Of a DNA stretch of 64,000 nt, positions 48,370 to 56,886 are shown piece by piece. The stretch is from contig NZ_CP036269.1 of assembly GCF_007744675.1 (NCBI RefSeq), forward strand, positions 5,683,546 through 5,747,545, written 5' to 3'. Source of the stretch: Gimesia alba. Its GTDB lineage: Bacteria > Planctomycetota > Planctomycetia > Planctomycetales > Planctomycetaceae. A model generated the notes under the pieces. It saw only the letters and a list, made by a program, of their open reading frames with translations. It did not search any database and had not been told where the DNA came from. Position 1 is the first letter of the stretch. Each line of letters opens with the position of its first letter. A program made the translations under genes and the position numbers.

Positions 48370-48688
48370 TTTGTGCTCCCAGAATTCGATCGATGGCGGA
48401 GGAGAACTGCTTCCATTCCTGCCGTTTTTCGTTGAGCGCTTTCTGTCCCTGGATCGTTAGCTCGTAATACTTCCGCCTGCGACCATCGACTTCCCGCCAG
48501 AACGATTTTAACAGTTTTTTACGCTGCATTTTGTGCAACGCCGGGTAGAGGCTCCCCTCTTTCAACTCGAATTCATTCGACGAGCGATTGGTCACCTGCT
48601 GCGTAATTTCGTAACCATACGTGGGCCCTTCGGAAACCAATTCCAGAATGAGCATCTCCAGTGTGCCTGCAAATAATTGTGGATTCAT
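48356..48688 (-). CDS. PadR-family transcriptional regulator
   Basis: A 110-residue winged-helix regulator. It has the PadR signature: GTLEMLILELVSEGPTYGYE, the ITQQV helix, LKEGSLYPALHKMQRKKLL and the wing WREVDGRRRKYYELTIQGQK, followed by a C-terminal dimer helix. PadR proteins usually repress their own operon and neighbouring membrane-protein genes until a signal releases them. It heads a putative six-gene operon (padR and five paralogs, 48.7 to 40.9 kb). A clear promoter lies upstream. RBS TTGGAG is 9 nt before the ATG. Confidence 0.95.
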   Translation of the reverse strand: MNPQLFAGTLEMLILELVSEGPTYGYEITQQVTNRSSNEFELKEGSLYPALHKMQRKKLLKSFWREVDGRRRKYYELTIQGQKALNEKRQEWKQFSSAIDRILGAQSGLA

Positions 48689-48698
48689 CGTATTTACT

Positions 48699-48756
48699 CC
48701 AATACATAGGATGACTACATAACCAATATATAGCCGCCCTAGGTATTAACTGTCAA
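48699..48756 (-). promoter_or_regulatory. padR promoter with repeated candidate operator
   Basis: On the minus strand: TTGACA (48751-48756), 18 bp, TATATA (48727-48732), a near-consensus sigma-70 promoter. Two direct repeats, CTATATATTGG (48723-48733) and CTATGTATTGG (48699-48709), 24 bp apart, overlap the -10 and lie between it and the start codon. That is where an autorepressor such as PadR would bind. The promoter is a fair call; the operator is an inference. Confidence 0.65.
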
Positions 48757-49030
48757 GATATTTTTTCGAGATTGGAAAATTGGAAAAGAAAAGAAATTCG
48801 AAACACAGAACCCTGAGTGGCACGGCGCAAGACGTCGTTTGTTGTGTCAGGGACGCTAGTTCAAAAACGGTGGCTAGCGCCATTCCGCTCACTTTTTTTG
48901 CAGACTCTTCGGGAGAAATTGAATTTAGAAAGCATGAAACAAATTCGAAACTCGTCTGTTGAATGGACAGATAGGGCCGCACTCTACATTTTTCTGAATC
49001 GATTTCTGTTACTAAATTCGCAGACTCCCA

Positions 49031-49132
49031 CTGCCACCTCCTGTTGCCTGCGGCAATCCCGAATTGCATTCGGGACCACCCGATCCCACTGCTTTTTTCG
49101 TGTGCTTTCGTGCTTTTCGTGGTAGTAAATTT
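49031..49132 (+). repeat. Dispersed repeat module I, copy 3
   Basis: Nearly identical to 35566-35665: CTGCCACCTCCTGTTGCCTG, then the TCCCGAATTGCATTCGGGA hairpin and the TTTCGTGCTTTTCGTGGTAG tail, ending GTAAATTT. In both copies a 23-bp inverted repeat follows within about 40 bp. Confidence 0.88.
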
Positions 49133-49157
49133 CGAAACAGATCACGGTAGCGTGTGC

Positions 49158-49180
49158 CACTGCCGGCTTGTCCGACAGTG
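49158..49180 (+). repeat. 23-bp inverted-repeat element, copy 2
   Basis: CACTGCCGG-CTTGT-CCGACAGTG: the same as the element at 35703 except for one arm mismatch (C opposite A) and the loop. Confidence 0.8.
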
Positions 49181-49190
49181 TTGGGGAGTA

Positions 49191-49267
49191 GCTTCTCCGG
49201 TCCCTTCGGAAGCGTGTCTCTAATTCGAATTTCACCAGGCGGGCAGGCACATAGACCTGCCCCTACG
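49191..49267 (+). repeat. Dispersed repeat module II, copy 2
   Basis: It aligns with 22606-22683. The internal hairpin GGGCAGG-CACATAGA-CCTGCCC (49241-49262) occupies the place of GCGGAC-ACATGG-GTCCGC in the other copy: stem sequence differs, pairing and the ACAT loop are kept. Confidence 0.6.
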
Positions 49268-49292
49268 ATTCTGGATAGGAGGGGCGGGTGGC

Positions 49293-49315
49293 ACCGTTGG
49301 CTTGTCCAACGGTGA
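49293..49315 (+). repeat. 23-bp inverted-repeat element, copy 3 (covarying)
   Basis: CACCGTTGG-CTTGT-CCAACGGTG: perfect 9-bp arms. Compared with the element at 35703, two positions in each arm changed together, so that pairing is preserved. The loop CTTGT equals that of the element at 49158. Confidence 0.85.
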
Positions 49316-49380
49316 ATGAAATCTTGAACTTCAAGACAGTCGCTACGATACTGGATAGGGGCGGTTGCTCGAAATTAGAA

Positions 49381-50565
49381 TTACGATCCAGCCCGACCGG
49401 CGTTCGCACAGAATTGGAAGTAGACTTCTTCGGCTTTCAGCAACTGATCGATCTCAACCCATTCATCGACCGTGTGTGCCTGGGCGATGGAACCAGGGCC
49501 GAATACCATCGCGGGAACGCCTCCCTGATTCACGCGTGCGGCGTGTGTGCCGTAGGGAACGCCGACTTTTTTATGATCGGGTTCCACCGTGTCAATCACC
49601 GACAACAGACGGTCACTCCACTCGCCATTATTATGATCGGAGAGCGAAACACCGGTAATCCACGGAGGCAGCATTTCGAATTCGAATGGCAGCTTCTGTT
49701 TCAAGAAATCCTCGACCTGACGCATCACTTCAATGCCATCTTCTCCCGGAATCACCCGGCGGTCGATTTCAATTGTGCACCAGTCGGGTACGATATTAAC
49801 GCTCTCTCCTCCTTCGATTACACCGACACTCAAAGTCGGCGGGCCGCACAACGGATGGGCTTCGCGTTGCGATAATTCTTCCGCATGTTCCTGAAGTGCC
49901 TTCAGCACATCAGCCATCCGGTAAATGGCGTTGATACCATCTTTGGGTTGTGAACTGTGGCAGGCCTTGCCTGTGGTTTTGATTTTCCAACGTGTTGCCC
50001 CGCGATGTGCGACGACAATATCCAGCATCGTCGGCTCAGCAACGAGCCCCAAATCAGGAGGCTCTGTCAAAATCTGGCTCAAACCCGACGGTTCCTCCCA
50101 CAAGTTGACCAGATGCTCAATTCCTTTGACCGTCGCTTCTTCATCACAGGTACAAGACAGAATCACATTGGCCGCATCGGGGGGATCTTCCTGTACCAGC
50201 CGGGTAAACGCCATCAACATTGACGCCATGCCCCCTTTGACATCGCAGGCACCGCGGCCAAAAATTTTGCCGTCTTTTTCTGTCCCTTCAAACGGAGGAA
50301 CAATCATGCCTTCGACGGGAACCGTATCCTGATGCACGTCCATCAAAATCGTCGGCACGCCCGGCTTTAACTTCGTACGAGCGATCACATTATTCCGGCC
50401 GGGAACCACTTCAATCGATTCATATTCGACGCCCAGTTCCGCAAAATAGTCACACAGGAACTGAGTCAGTTTTCCCTCGAAATAAATCTCTCCCGAAACA
50501 TCGCGGCCCATCGGATTGACGCTGGGAATGGAGATCAGTTTTTTTAACAGCCGGACGGCATCCAT
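49381..50565 (-). CDS. M20-family metallopeptidase (ArgE/DapE-like deacylase)
   Basis: A 394-residue cytoplasmic hydrolase. Metal-binding and catalytic motifs of the M20 family are intact: MDVHQDTVPVEG (His), FGRGACDVKGGMA (bridging Asp), SCTCDEEATVKG (catalytic and metal Glu), VAEPT, and near the end FGPGSIAQAHTVDEWVEI (His). A dimerisation domain lies between about 190 and 300. Relatives include acetylornithine deacetylase, succinyl-diaminopimelate desuccinylase and carboxypeptidase G2; which substrate is used here cannot be told. Length is typical. It stands alone. Confidence 0.9.
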   Translation of the reverse strand: MDAVRLLKKLISIPSVNPMGRDVSGEIYFEGKLTQFLCDYFAELGVEYESIEVVPGRNNVIARTKLKPGVPTILMDVHQDTVPVEGMIVPPFEGTEKDGKIFGRGACDVKGGMASMLMAFTRLVQEDPPDAANVILSCTCDEEATVKGIEHLVNLWEEPSGLSQILTEPPDLGLVAEPTMLDIVVAHRGATRWKIKTTGKACHSSQPKDGINAIYRMADVLKALQEHAEELSQREAHPLCGPPTLSVGVIEGGESVNIVPDWCTIEIDRRVIPGEDGIEVMRQVEDFLKQKLPFEFEMLPPWITGVSLSDHNNGEWSDRLLSVIDTVEPDHKKVGVPYGTHAARVNQGGVPAMVFGPGSIAQAHTVDEWVEIDQLLKAEEVYFQFCANAGRAGS

Positions 50566-50781
50566 TGAAATTAAATCCTCTAATCAAGCTGGTTTTAGAC
50601 GTTTTCAGGCATTGAGTTCGCTTTATATCCTTTTAATCAGTGTCCCTCATGAGAAGTCTGATTTCTACTGATACAGCATTCCGATTCTTCAGAAGGTTGA
50701 ATTTTATGGAGCAAAAAGACTCTAATAGAAGATCGATTACTTTCCTCTTTTACGCGGGTCTCGTACTCCAAGGAGCCTCTG

Positions 50782-51726
50782 ATGCGAAAAATAGTAAGCT
50801 GGACTGCTGCTGCAGCCATGATGTTATCCATGTCTGTTTTGACTCAGGCTGAGAAAAATTCTGAAATCCCCGGCATTGGCCCTGTGGGAAAACCGGTCAA
50901 AGTGTTTACCGATTTCAAATTCACCGAAGGCCCCGCCTTTGACTTAAAGGGCAACCTGTATTTCACAGATATCCCTGACAACAAAATCTACAAAGTAAAT
51001 TCTAAAGGAAAACTCTCAGTCTTTCTGGAACCGTCAAATCATTGCAACGGCCTGATGCTGGATGGCGGGAATAATCTACTGGCCTGTGAAATGGACGGGC
51101 GTCTCGTGAGCATCAATCTGAAAAACAAAAAAGTCACTCCCCTGACCTCAGAATATCAGGGAAAACGCTACAACGCCCCGAACGACCTCGTGGTTGACCG
51201 TACAGGTGGCGTTTACTTTACCGACCCGCACTTCCGGGCTCCCGAGCCACTGCCTCAGGAGAAAGTCGCCGTTTACTATCGCTCTGCCGATGGCAAGGTG
51301 ACTCGTCTGGCAGACGATTTGAAAGCCCCCAACGGCGTGATTCTTTCTCCCGACGAAAAAACACTGTACGTGATTCCGAGTATGCAGAAAGAAATGTGGG
51401 CCTACCCCGTCACTGGCCCCGGCAAAGTTGGCAAAGGCCGCGTGTTCTGCACTCTGAAACAGGAACCAGGCTATAAAGAACCGGGACGCGGCGGAGACGG
51501 CCTGACCGTTGATACCAACGGAAATCTTTATATCACGTCAGGATTAGGCCTCCAGGTCTTTTCGCCGGAAGGCAAATTACTGGGCATTATCGAAGTTCCT
51601 GAAAAGCCGGCCAACGTAACCTTCGGCGGCAAAGATAATTCAAGCCTGTTCATTACCGCACGCAACTCGCTATATCGAATCGACACCAAAGCCAAAGGAC
51701 ACCGGTTCCCCGGCAAGTCTTCCTGA
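50782..51726 (+). CDS. Secreted SMP-30/gluconolactonase-like protein
   Basis: A 314-residue protein with a signal peptide (WTAAAAMMLSMSVLTQA) and a six-bladed SMP-30 propeller: FKFTEGPAFDLKGNLYFTDI, the metal-binding NAPNDLVVDRTGGVYFTDP, APNGVILSPDEKTLYV and GGDGLTVDTNGNLYIT. Relatives hydrolyse sugar lactones in a metal-dependent way. The export signal suggests action in the periplasm or outside. It is followed by its own terminator and is probably a single-gene unit. Confidence 0.92.
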   Translation: MRKIVSWTAAAAMMLSMSVLTQAEKNSEIPGIGPVGKPVKVFTDFKFTEGPAFDLKGNLYFTDIPDNKIYKVNSKGKLSVFLEPSNHCNGLMLDGGNNLLACEMDGRLVSINLKNKKVTPLTSEYQGKRYNAPNDLVVDRTGGVYFTDPHFRAPEPLPQEKVAVYYRSADGKVTRLADDLKAPNGVILSPDEKTLYVIPSMQKEMWAYPVTGPGKVGKGRVFCTLKQEPGYKEPGRGGDGLTVDTNGNLYITSGLGLQVFSPEGKLLGIIEVPEKPANVTFGGKDNSSLFITARNSLYRIDTKAKGHRFPGKSS

Positions 51727-51795
51727 TTGCCGGCAATACAACTGATAAGACTTGTTACGGCTGGTTCGATAATACATGAATCAGAATAATTCGAG

Positions 51796-51837
51796 CGCTG
51801 GTCTGGCTGAAAAGCCGATAAAAAGACCAGCGTTTTT
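51796..51837 (+). terminator. Intrinsic terminator of the SMP-30 gene
   Basis: CGCTGGTCT (51796-51804) pairs perfectly with AGACCAGCG (51824-51832), with an inner GGCTGAAAAGCC hairpin; five T follow. The rest of the spacer to 52050 is AT-rich and must contain the sucB promoter, which I could not define. Confidence 0.88.
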
Positions 51838-52050
51838 CTATTTAAAAGAGCAACTTAAGTGATTTGAGAGAGGCGATTGGCTTCATAATCAAAATATTTT
51901 TCCTGTTTATCATCTTCCCTGTACGCGGGAATTGTGCTGGCTTTATCTAGAAGTCATAATCCATTTTGGTGTTCGCCAAGTATAAAAACACACGGATATA
52001 GTCTGAAATTATACGTTTTTTGCTACGACTCGGTTGGAGAATAGTGTCCG

Positions 52051-53235
52051 ATGTCTGTTGAAATTAAAGTCCCCTCTGTAGGGGAATCCATCTCCGAAGT
52101 CCAGATCGGCGCCTGGCATGCGGAAGAAGGAAAATGGGTCGCTCAAGATAGTGAAATCGTTGAGCTTGAAACCGATAAAGCCACTTTCGATGTACCGGCG
52201 CCCCTCGATGGCATCATTGTCGAGATCCTGAAGAAAACGGGAGAGATGGCATCCGTTGGCGAAGTCATCGGCTACCTGGAAGAAGCGGAACGCCCGGCTG
52301 GTGTCGAAGAACCGGCCCCCGCCAAAAGCCCAGCAAAGGCAGAAGCCGCTGCTCCTGCTGCCGCAAAATCGGCTCCCGCAGGTGCTGATGACCGTGTGAT
52401 GCCGGCTGCCGCCCGCGTGATGGCGGAAAAAGGACTCAGCCCTGCTGATGTCAAAGGAACCGGACCCGGCGGCCGCATCCTCAAAGAAGACGCCCTCGCC
52501 TACGAAGCCCCGAGTGCCTCAGGCAACGGCGCCTTCCGCGAAGAAGAAATTGTACCGATGAGCCCGATCCGTAAAAAAATTGCGGAACGACTCGTCGAAG
52601 CACAATCCAACGCGGCTCTACTCACAACATTTAACGAAGTCGATATGTCGGCGGTGATGGAACTGCGGTCCCAATACAAAGACATGTTCCTGAAAAAATA
52701 CGACGTCAAGCTGGGCTTCATGTCGTTCTTCGTCAAAGCCGTCGTCGACGGCTTAAATCTATACCCGCAAATCAACGCCGAAATCCGGGGAACAGACCTC
52801 GTGTTCCGGAATTACTTTGACATCGGCATCGCTGTCGGCGGTGGCAAAGGACTCGTCGTTCCCATTCTGCGAAATGCAGAGCGGCTCAGCTTTGCCGATA
52901 TCGAACTCAAAATCAATGACTTCGGTCAACGTGCTCGCGCCAATAAAATCAGCCTTGATGAACTTCAGGGCGGCACCTTCACCATCACCAACGGGGGCGT
53001 CTACGGCTCCCTGCTCTCGACTCCCATCGTCAACCCGCCACAGAGTGGTGTGCTGGGTATGCATGGTATTCAGGAACGCCCAGTTGCCATTAATGGCCAG
53101 GTTGTGATTCGTCCCATGATGTATATCGCACTGACCTACGATCACCGTGTCGTCGATGGTCGGGAAGCGGTCGTCTTCCTCAAACGAGTCAAAGAGGTCC
53201 TGGAAGAACCATCGCGCATGCTGATGGAAGTCTGA
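52051..53235 (+). CDS. sucB: 2-oxoglutarate dehydrogenase E2 (dihydrolipoyl succinyltransferase)
   Basis: A 394-residue E2 enzyme with a single lipoyl domain ([20 protein letters not shown]; lipoylated Lys in [11 protein letters not shown]), an Ala/Pro-rich linker, the E1/E3-binding domain ([20 protein letters not shown]), and the catalytic domain ending with [18 protein letters not shown] (His/Asp active site). It transfers succinyl groups to CoA in the TCA cycle. The VPSVGESI start and single lipoyl domain fit the 2-oxoglutarate rather than pyruvate type. The E1 gene is not next to it. E3 follows after 61 bp and a lipoate ligase after that. Confidence 0.93.
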   Translation: MSVEIKVPSVGESISEVQIGAWHAEEGKWVAQDSEIVELETDKATFDVPAPLDGIIVEILKKTGEMASVGEVIGYLEEAERPAGVEEPAPAKSPAKAEAAAPAAAKSAPAGADDRVMPAAARVMAEKGLSPADVKGTGPGGRILKEDALAYEAPSASGNGAFREEEIVPMSPIRKKIAERLVEAQSNAALLTTFNEVDMSAVMELRSQYKDMFLKKYDVKLGFMSFFVKAVVDGLNLYPQINAEIRGTDLVFRNYFDIGIAVGGGKGLVVPILRNAERLSFADIELKINDFGQRARANKISLDELQGGTFTITNGGVYGSLLSTPIVNPPQSGVLGMHGIQERPVAINGQVVIRPMMYIALTYDHRVVDGREAVVFLKRVKEVLEEPSRMLMEV

Positions 53236-53296
53236 GAATCTAACGCGAACTATAGAGGCTTTGAAAGGGTTCCTGTCCCGGCAGGAAAAAGAGAAA

Positions 53297-54679
53297 ATGA
53301 ACCACGATCTGGTTATTATCGGCGCTGGTCCCGGTGGTTATATTGCTGCCATTCGTGCTGCTCAACTTGGTTTGAACGTCGCCTGTATCGAAAAAGAACG
53401 CATGCTGGGCGGCACCTGCCTGCGGGTCGGTTGTATTCCCAGTAAAGCGCTACTGGAATCGAGCGAACTCTATAAAGAAGTCGAGCACAGCTTCAAAGAT
53501 CGCGGCATCAACGTCGGTTCGCTGTCCCTCGATCTGGAGAAAATGCTGAGCCAGAAAGATCGAACCGTCAAAACCATGGGCGGCGGCATTGATTCGCTGT
53601 TCAAGAAAAACAAAATCACCCGCTACTCGGGACACGCCATGATCACGGCTCCGGGTAAGGTTCGGGTCGATGATGGAAAAGAAGTCACCGAACTCGAAGC
53701 CAAGCACATTCTGATCGCCACCGGCAGTCAGCCTTCTACATTGCCGGGTATCGAACTCGACGGCGATCGCGTCGGCACAAGTACCGAAGCGTTAACCTAC
53801 CAACAGGTGCCCAAACATCTGGTTGTGATTGGCGGCGGCGTAATTGGTCTCGAACTGGGCGCGGTCTGGAGTCGCCTGGGCGCCAAAGTCACGGTTCTGG
53901 AATACCTCGACCGCATCCTGCCAACCACCGACATGGAAATCGCCAACGAAGCCAAAAAAATCTTCGAAAAACAGGGCATCGAGTTCCAGCTCGGCTGCCG
54001 CGTCACTGGCGTCAAAGCCAATAAAAAAACGTGCGACGTCGAAATCGCCGACGGAAAAGCCATTCGCTGTGACCGCGTGCTGGTGGCTGTCGGACGGCGT
54101 CCCAATACCGATCAACTCGGCCTGGAAAACGTTGGTATCGAAGTCGACAAACGAGGCTTCATTCCCGTGAACGACCACTTTGAAACGTCGGTCAAAGGCG
54201 TCTATGCAATCGGCGATGTCATCGGCGGTGCGATGCTGGCCCACAAAGCGGAAGAAGAAGGCGTCGCCTTTGCTGAGCGACTGGTCACCGGTTACGGGCA
54301 CATCAACTATGATACCATTCCCAGCGTGGCTTATACGAACCCTGAAATCGCTGCCGTCGGCAAGACAGAAGAACAACTCAAAGAAGCGGGCATCGAATAC
54401 AATAAAGGTTCGTTCCCGTTCCTCGCCAACGGCCGTGCCCGTGCGATGGGACAAACCGAAGGCCGGGTTAAAATGCTCGCCGATAAACAAACCGACCGCG
54501 TTCTGGGAGTGCATATCCTGGGTCCCCGTGCCGGCGACCTGATTGCAGAATGTGCGGTCGCCATGGAATTTGGTGCGAGCAGTGAAGATATTGCCCGCTG
54601 TTGTCACGCTCATCCGACGCTGGCAGAAGCAGTCAAGGAAGCGGCTCTCGCCGTCGATAAACGAGCCCTCAATTTCTGA
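53297..54679 (+). CDS. lpdA: Dihydrolipoyl dehydrogenase (E3)
   Basis: A 460-residue flavoprotein. FAD-binding DLVIIGAGPGGYIAAIRAAQ, the redox disulfide GGTCLRVGCIPSKALL, the NAD-binding VVIGGGVIGLELGAVWSRLG, VYAIGDVIGG, and the C-terminal His-Glu pair in CCHAHPTLAEAVKEAAL are all present. It reoxidises lipoyl groups of E2. The ATG at 53297 starts the conserved FAD fold; an in-frame start at 53261 would add 12 residues with no counterpart. The stop is one base before the ATG of the lipoate ligase gene. Confidence 0.95.
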   Translation: MNHDLVIIGAGPGGYIAAIRAAQLGLNVACIEKERMLGGTCLRVGCIPSKALLESSELYKEVEHSFKDRGINVGSLSLDLEKMLSQKDRTVKTMGGGIDSLFKKNKITRYSGHAMITAPGKVRVDDGKEVTELEAKHILIATGSQPSTLPGIELDGDRVGTSTEALTYQQVPKHLVVIGGGVIGLELGAVWSRLGAKVTVLEYLDRILPTTDMEIANEAKKIFEKQGIEFQLGCRVTGVKANKKTCDVEIADGKAIRCDRVLVAVGRRPNTDQLGLENVGIEVDKRGFIPVNDHFETSVKGVYAIGDVIGGAMLAHKAEEEGVAFAERLVTGYGHINYDTIPSVAYTNPEIAAVGKTEEQLKEAGIEYNKGSFPFLANGRARAMGQTEGRVKMLADKQTDRVLGVHILGPRAGDLIAECAVAMEFGASSEDIARCCHAHPTLAEAVKEAALAVDKRALNF

Positions 54680-54680
54680 A

Positions 54681-55418
54681 ATGCTTGATTCAAGCTGCCA
54701 CTTTTCTGAAACTACCCTGCCAACGCCGGCTGAAAATCTGGCGTTGGATGAGGCGCTCCTGTATCAGATCAACGAACAGGATTCCCTCGGCTGCCTGCGT
54801 CTCTGGGAGGTGGATCAATACGCGGTCATCTTAGGCAGCTCCAATCAGGTCGCTGCGAATGTGAATCGGGAGCAATGTAAACAGGATCAAATCCCAGTCC
54901 TCAGACGTTGTACCGGCGGCGGTACTGTCTTGCTGGGTCCCGGCTGCTTCATCTTTTCACTCTTCCTGCGGATCACAGCCGACCAGCATCTGACAGGCAT
55001 TGAAGCCACAACTCATGCCATATTAAATCGGCTCAGCGCTTCACTCGAACAGCACAAGCCCGGTTTCAAAATTGAACTGGAGGGCATCAGCGACCTGACC
55101 ACCGCAGGACGAAAGTTCTCAGGCAATTCACAGCGCTGGCTCACCACCACACTCCTACATCATGGCACCATTCTCTACGACTTTGATCTCGATCGGATTC
55201 CCTGGTATTTAACCAGCCCGGAGCGGGAACCGGAATACCGGTCTCATCGCGATCATCTGGAGTTTGTCACAAACTACCCGATGACAAAGCCGGACCTGAA
55301 GCGACTGTTTATCCAAACCTGGAACGCCAGCGAAAGCGAACCCGACTTGCCTCTCGAACGAGTCGAACAGCTGGTGCGCGAAAAATATGCGACGGAGAAA
55401 TGGAATCTCCGCCGCTGA
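54681..55418 (+). CDS. Lipoate-protein ligase A-family protein
   Basis: A 245-residue protein of the LplA/BPL superfamily: PAENLALDEALLYQ near the start, LRLWEVDQYAVILGSSNQV, the RRCTGGGTVLLGPGCFIFSL motif, and GRKFSGNSQRWLTTTLLHHG with the Lys that contacts the acyl-adenylate. Family members attach lipoate or octanoate to E2 enzymes. The ATG at 54681 comes one base after the lpdA stop (TGAAATG), so it is coupled to the E3 gene and probably lipoylates the E2 encoded two genes upstream. Whether it uses free lipoate or an octanoyl donor is unknown; a longer frame overlapping lpdA is not needed. Confidence 0.88.
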   Translation: MLDSSCHFSETTLPTPAENLALDEALLYQINEQDSLGCLRLWEVDQYAVILGSSNQVAANVNREQCKQDQIPVLRRCTGGGTVLLGPGCFIFSLFLRITADQHLTGIEATTHAILNRLSASLEQHKPGFKIELEGISDLTTAGRKFSGNSQRWLTTTLLHHGTILYDFDLDRIPWYLTSPEREPEYRSHRDHLEFVTNYPMTKPDLKRLFIQTWNASESEPDLPLERVEQLVREKYATEKWNLRR

Positions 55419-55437
55419 TGCCCCAAAGCAACCGTGA

Positions 55438-56886
55438 TCAGGTCAACGCTTCTTCGACCGTAGGCTCCGGATCTTCGGAAGCGGGTTCCGGAAAATGATC
55501 TTCAATCACGCGCATCTGTTTCCAGTGCCCTGCCTGGAACCGGATCAGATAACCAATCCCCAACACGCCAAGATAAGAAGTACAGGCGGTCCAACTGCCA
55601 AACAATTTCGCATCGGCATACTTCCAGATCAGAAATGTGGGAATGACCATAATGGCCCAGCCTGAGATCAGGGAAAAGAGCATGCAAAACCGGGTATCGC
55701 CGGCTCCTCGAATAGCCGATCCAAACACCACCACCGCCGCATCAAAAAACGAAAACAGCGCGGCAAACCGCAGCAGAACGACGGCTGTGTGCCTGACTTC
55801 CAGGAAATCCTTGGTGATCACTTCCGGCTCGTAGGGTCTTAATAACAAATCGGGCAGTCCCACGTAAACGGCAGCAAACAGCAGCATATAGACCGCTGAT
55901 GCAGCAAATGCTTTCCAGGTGATTCTCACCGCCAGTTGAGGACGACCTTCGCCAATTCGTTTTCCGACCAGTGTCATTACCGCAGTTCCGACTCCCATCA
56001 TCGGTACAAATGCCAGCGAATTCAGATTGAAGGCAATCGTGGTCGCTGCCAACTCAATTTTTCCGATTCGCCCCACCAGTACGATGAATAGAGTGAACCC
56101 GATAATATCAACAAAATACAGCATCCCATTCGGGAAACCATATCGAATTAAACGCAGAAACAAATCCCGATTCCAGCGGTAGTGATTGAATAAACCATAT
56201 TCCCGGGCTTCATGCTTGGCGAAAATAACGAAGGCATAGAAGACCAACATGGAAACATTGGCGGCAACGGTGGCGATCGCCGCTCCTTTAATTCCCATCG
56301 CAGGAAAAGGCCCCGCACCAAAGATCAGACAGTAATCCAGAGCCATGTTGAGCATTACGCTAGCCAGATTTACCCACATCACAACCATCGTCTTGCCGCG
56401 CCCCGTATAAAAACAAGAGAGCACGGTGGAAATCAAAGCCGGACCTGACCCCAGACAGAGAATCGAAAAGTAATCGACCTCCAATGCCTGAACTTCAGGC
56501 GCATGGTCGATCCAATGAAAGAAAGTTCCGGCAAGTGGAACGCCCAGTAAGAGAATTGCCCCCCAGATCAAAGCCAGATAGAGCCCCTGCCAGACCGATT
56601 CCGAGACGCGCCCCTTCTGATCGGCACCTTCATATTGCGAAACGAACGTGTTGACATAAGTGGCCATCCCCATCGCAATCGACATCGCTGCCCACTGGAT
56701 CATGCCTGCGGGCAACGCAGCAGCTACGGCGTCAGTCGACCACCAGGTCAGGAAAATCCGATCGACGACATGCATGATCGAAAGCGATCCGCAGCTCAGG
56801 ACCAACGGAATGGCCACATTCGCCAGTTCACGTAAACTCCCCGGTCGCACAAGCGAATCTGAAATAGTGGAAGAACGCTCTTCCAT
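55438..56886 (-). CDS. MATE-family multidrug/sodium efflux transporter
   Basis: A 482-residue polytopic membrane protein with about 12 hydrophobic segments. The two MATE repeats are visible, starting LRELANVAIPLVLSCGSL with VDRIFLTWWS, and GFPNGMLYFVDIIGFTLFIV in the second half. MATE transporters expel drugs or metabolites in exchange for Na+ or H+. The ATG at 56884-56886 is preferred to a TTG 18 bp upstream. It converges with the lipoate ligase gene (19 bp between stops) and is transcribed away from the ABC exporter. Confidence 0.9.
   Translation of the reverse strand: MEERSSTISDSLVRPGSLRELANVAIPLVLSCGSLSIMHVVDRIFLTWWSTDAVAAALPAGMIQWAAMSIAMGMATYVNTFVSQYEGADQKGRVSESVWQGLYLALIWGAILLLGVPLAGTFFHWIDHAPEVQALEVDYFSILCLGSGPALISTVLSCFYTGRGKTMVVMWVNLASVMLNMALDYCLIFGAGPFPAMGIKGAAIATVAANVSMLVFYAFVIFAKHEAREYGLFNHYRWNRDLFLRLIRYGFPNGMLYFVDIIGFTLFIVLVGRIGKIELAATTIAFNLNSLAFVPMMGVGTAVMTLVGKRIGEGRPQLAVRITWKAFAASAVYMLLFAAVYVGLPDLLLRPYEPEVITKDFLEVRHTAVVLLRFAALFSFFDAAVVVFGSAIRGAGDTRFCMLFSLISGWAIMVIPTFLIWKYADAKLFGSWTACTSYLGVLGIGYLIRFQAGHWKQMRVIEDHFPEPASEDPEPTVEEALT

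Larger units (their letters stand above)
48757..49380. other. Repeat-rich spacer without genes
   Basis: About 620 bp between the padR promoter and the M20 peptidase. It starts with a stretch containing GTGGCTAGCGCCATTCCGCT, then holds module I (49031-49132), the 23-bp element (49158-49180), module II (49191-49267) and a second 23-bp element (49293-49315). ORFs on both strands here are repeat translations. Confidence 0.7.

Noticed and set aside
22728-49132. Repeat modules as insertion-sequence remnants
   Set aside because: No transposase fragment, target-site duplication or terminal inverted repeat was seen; they behave as short structured elements.
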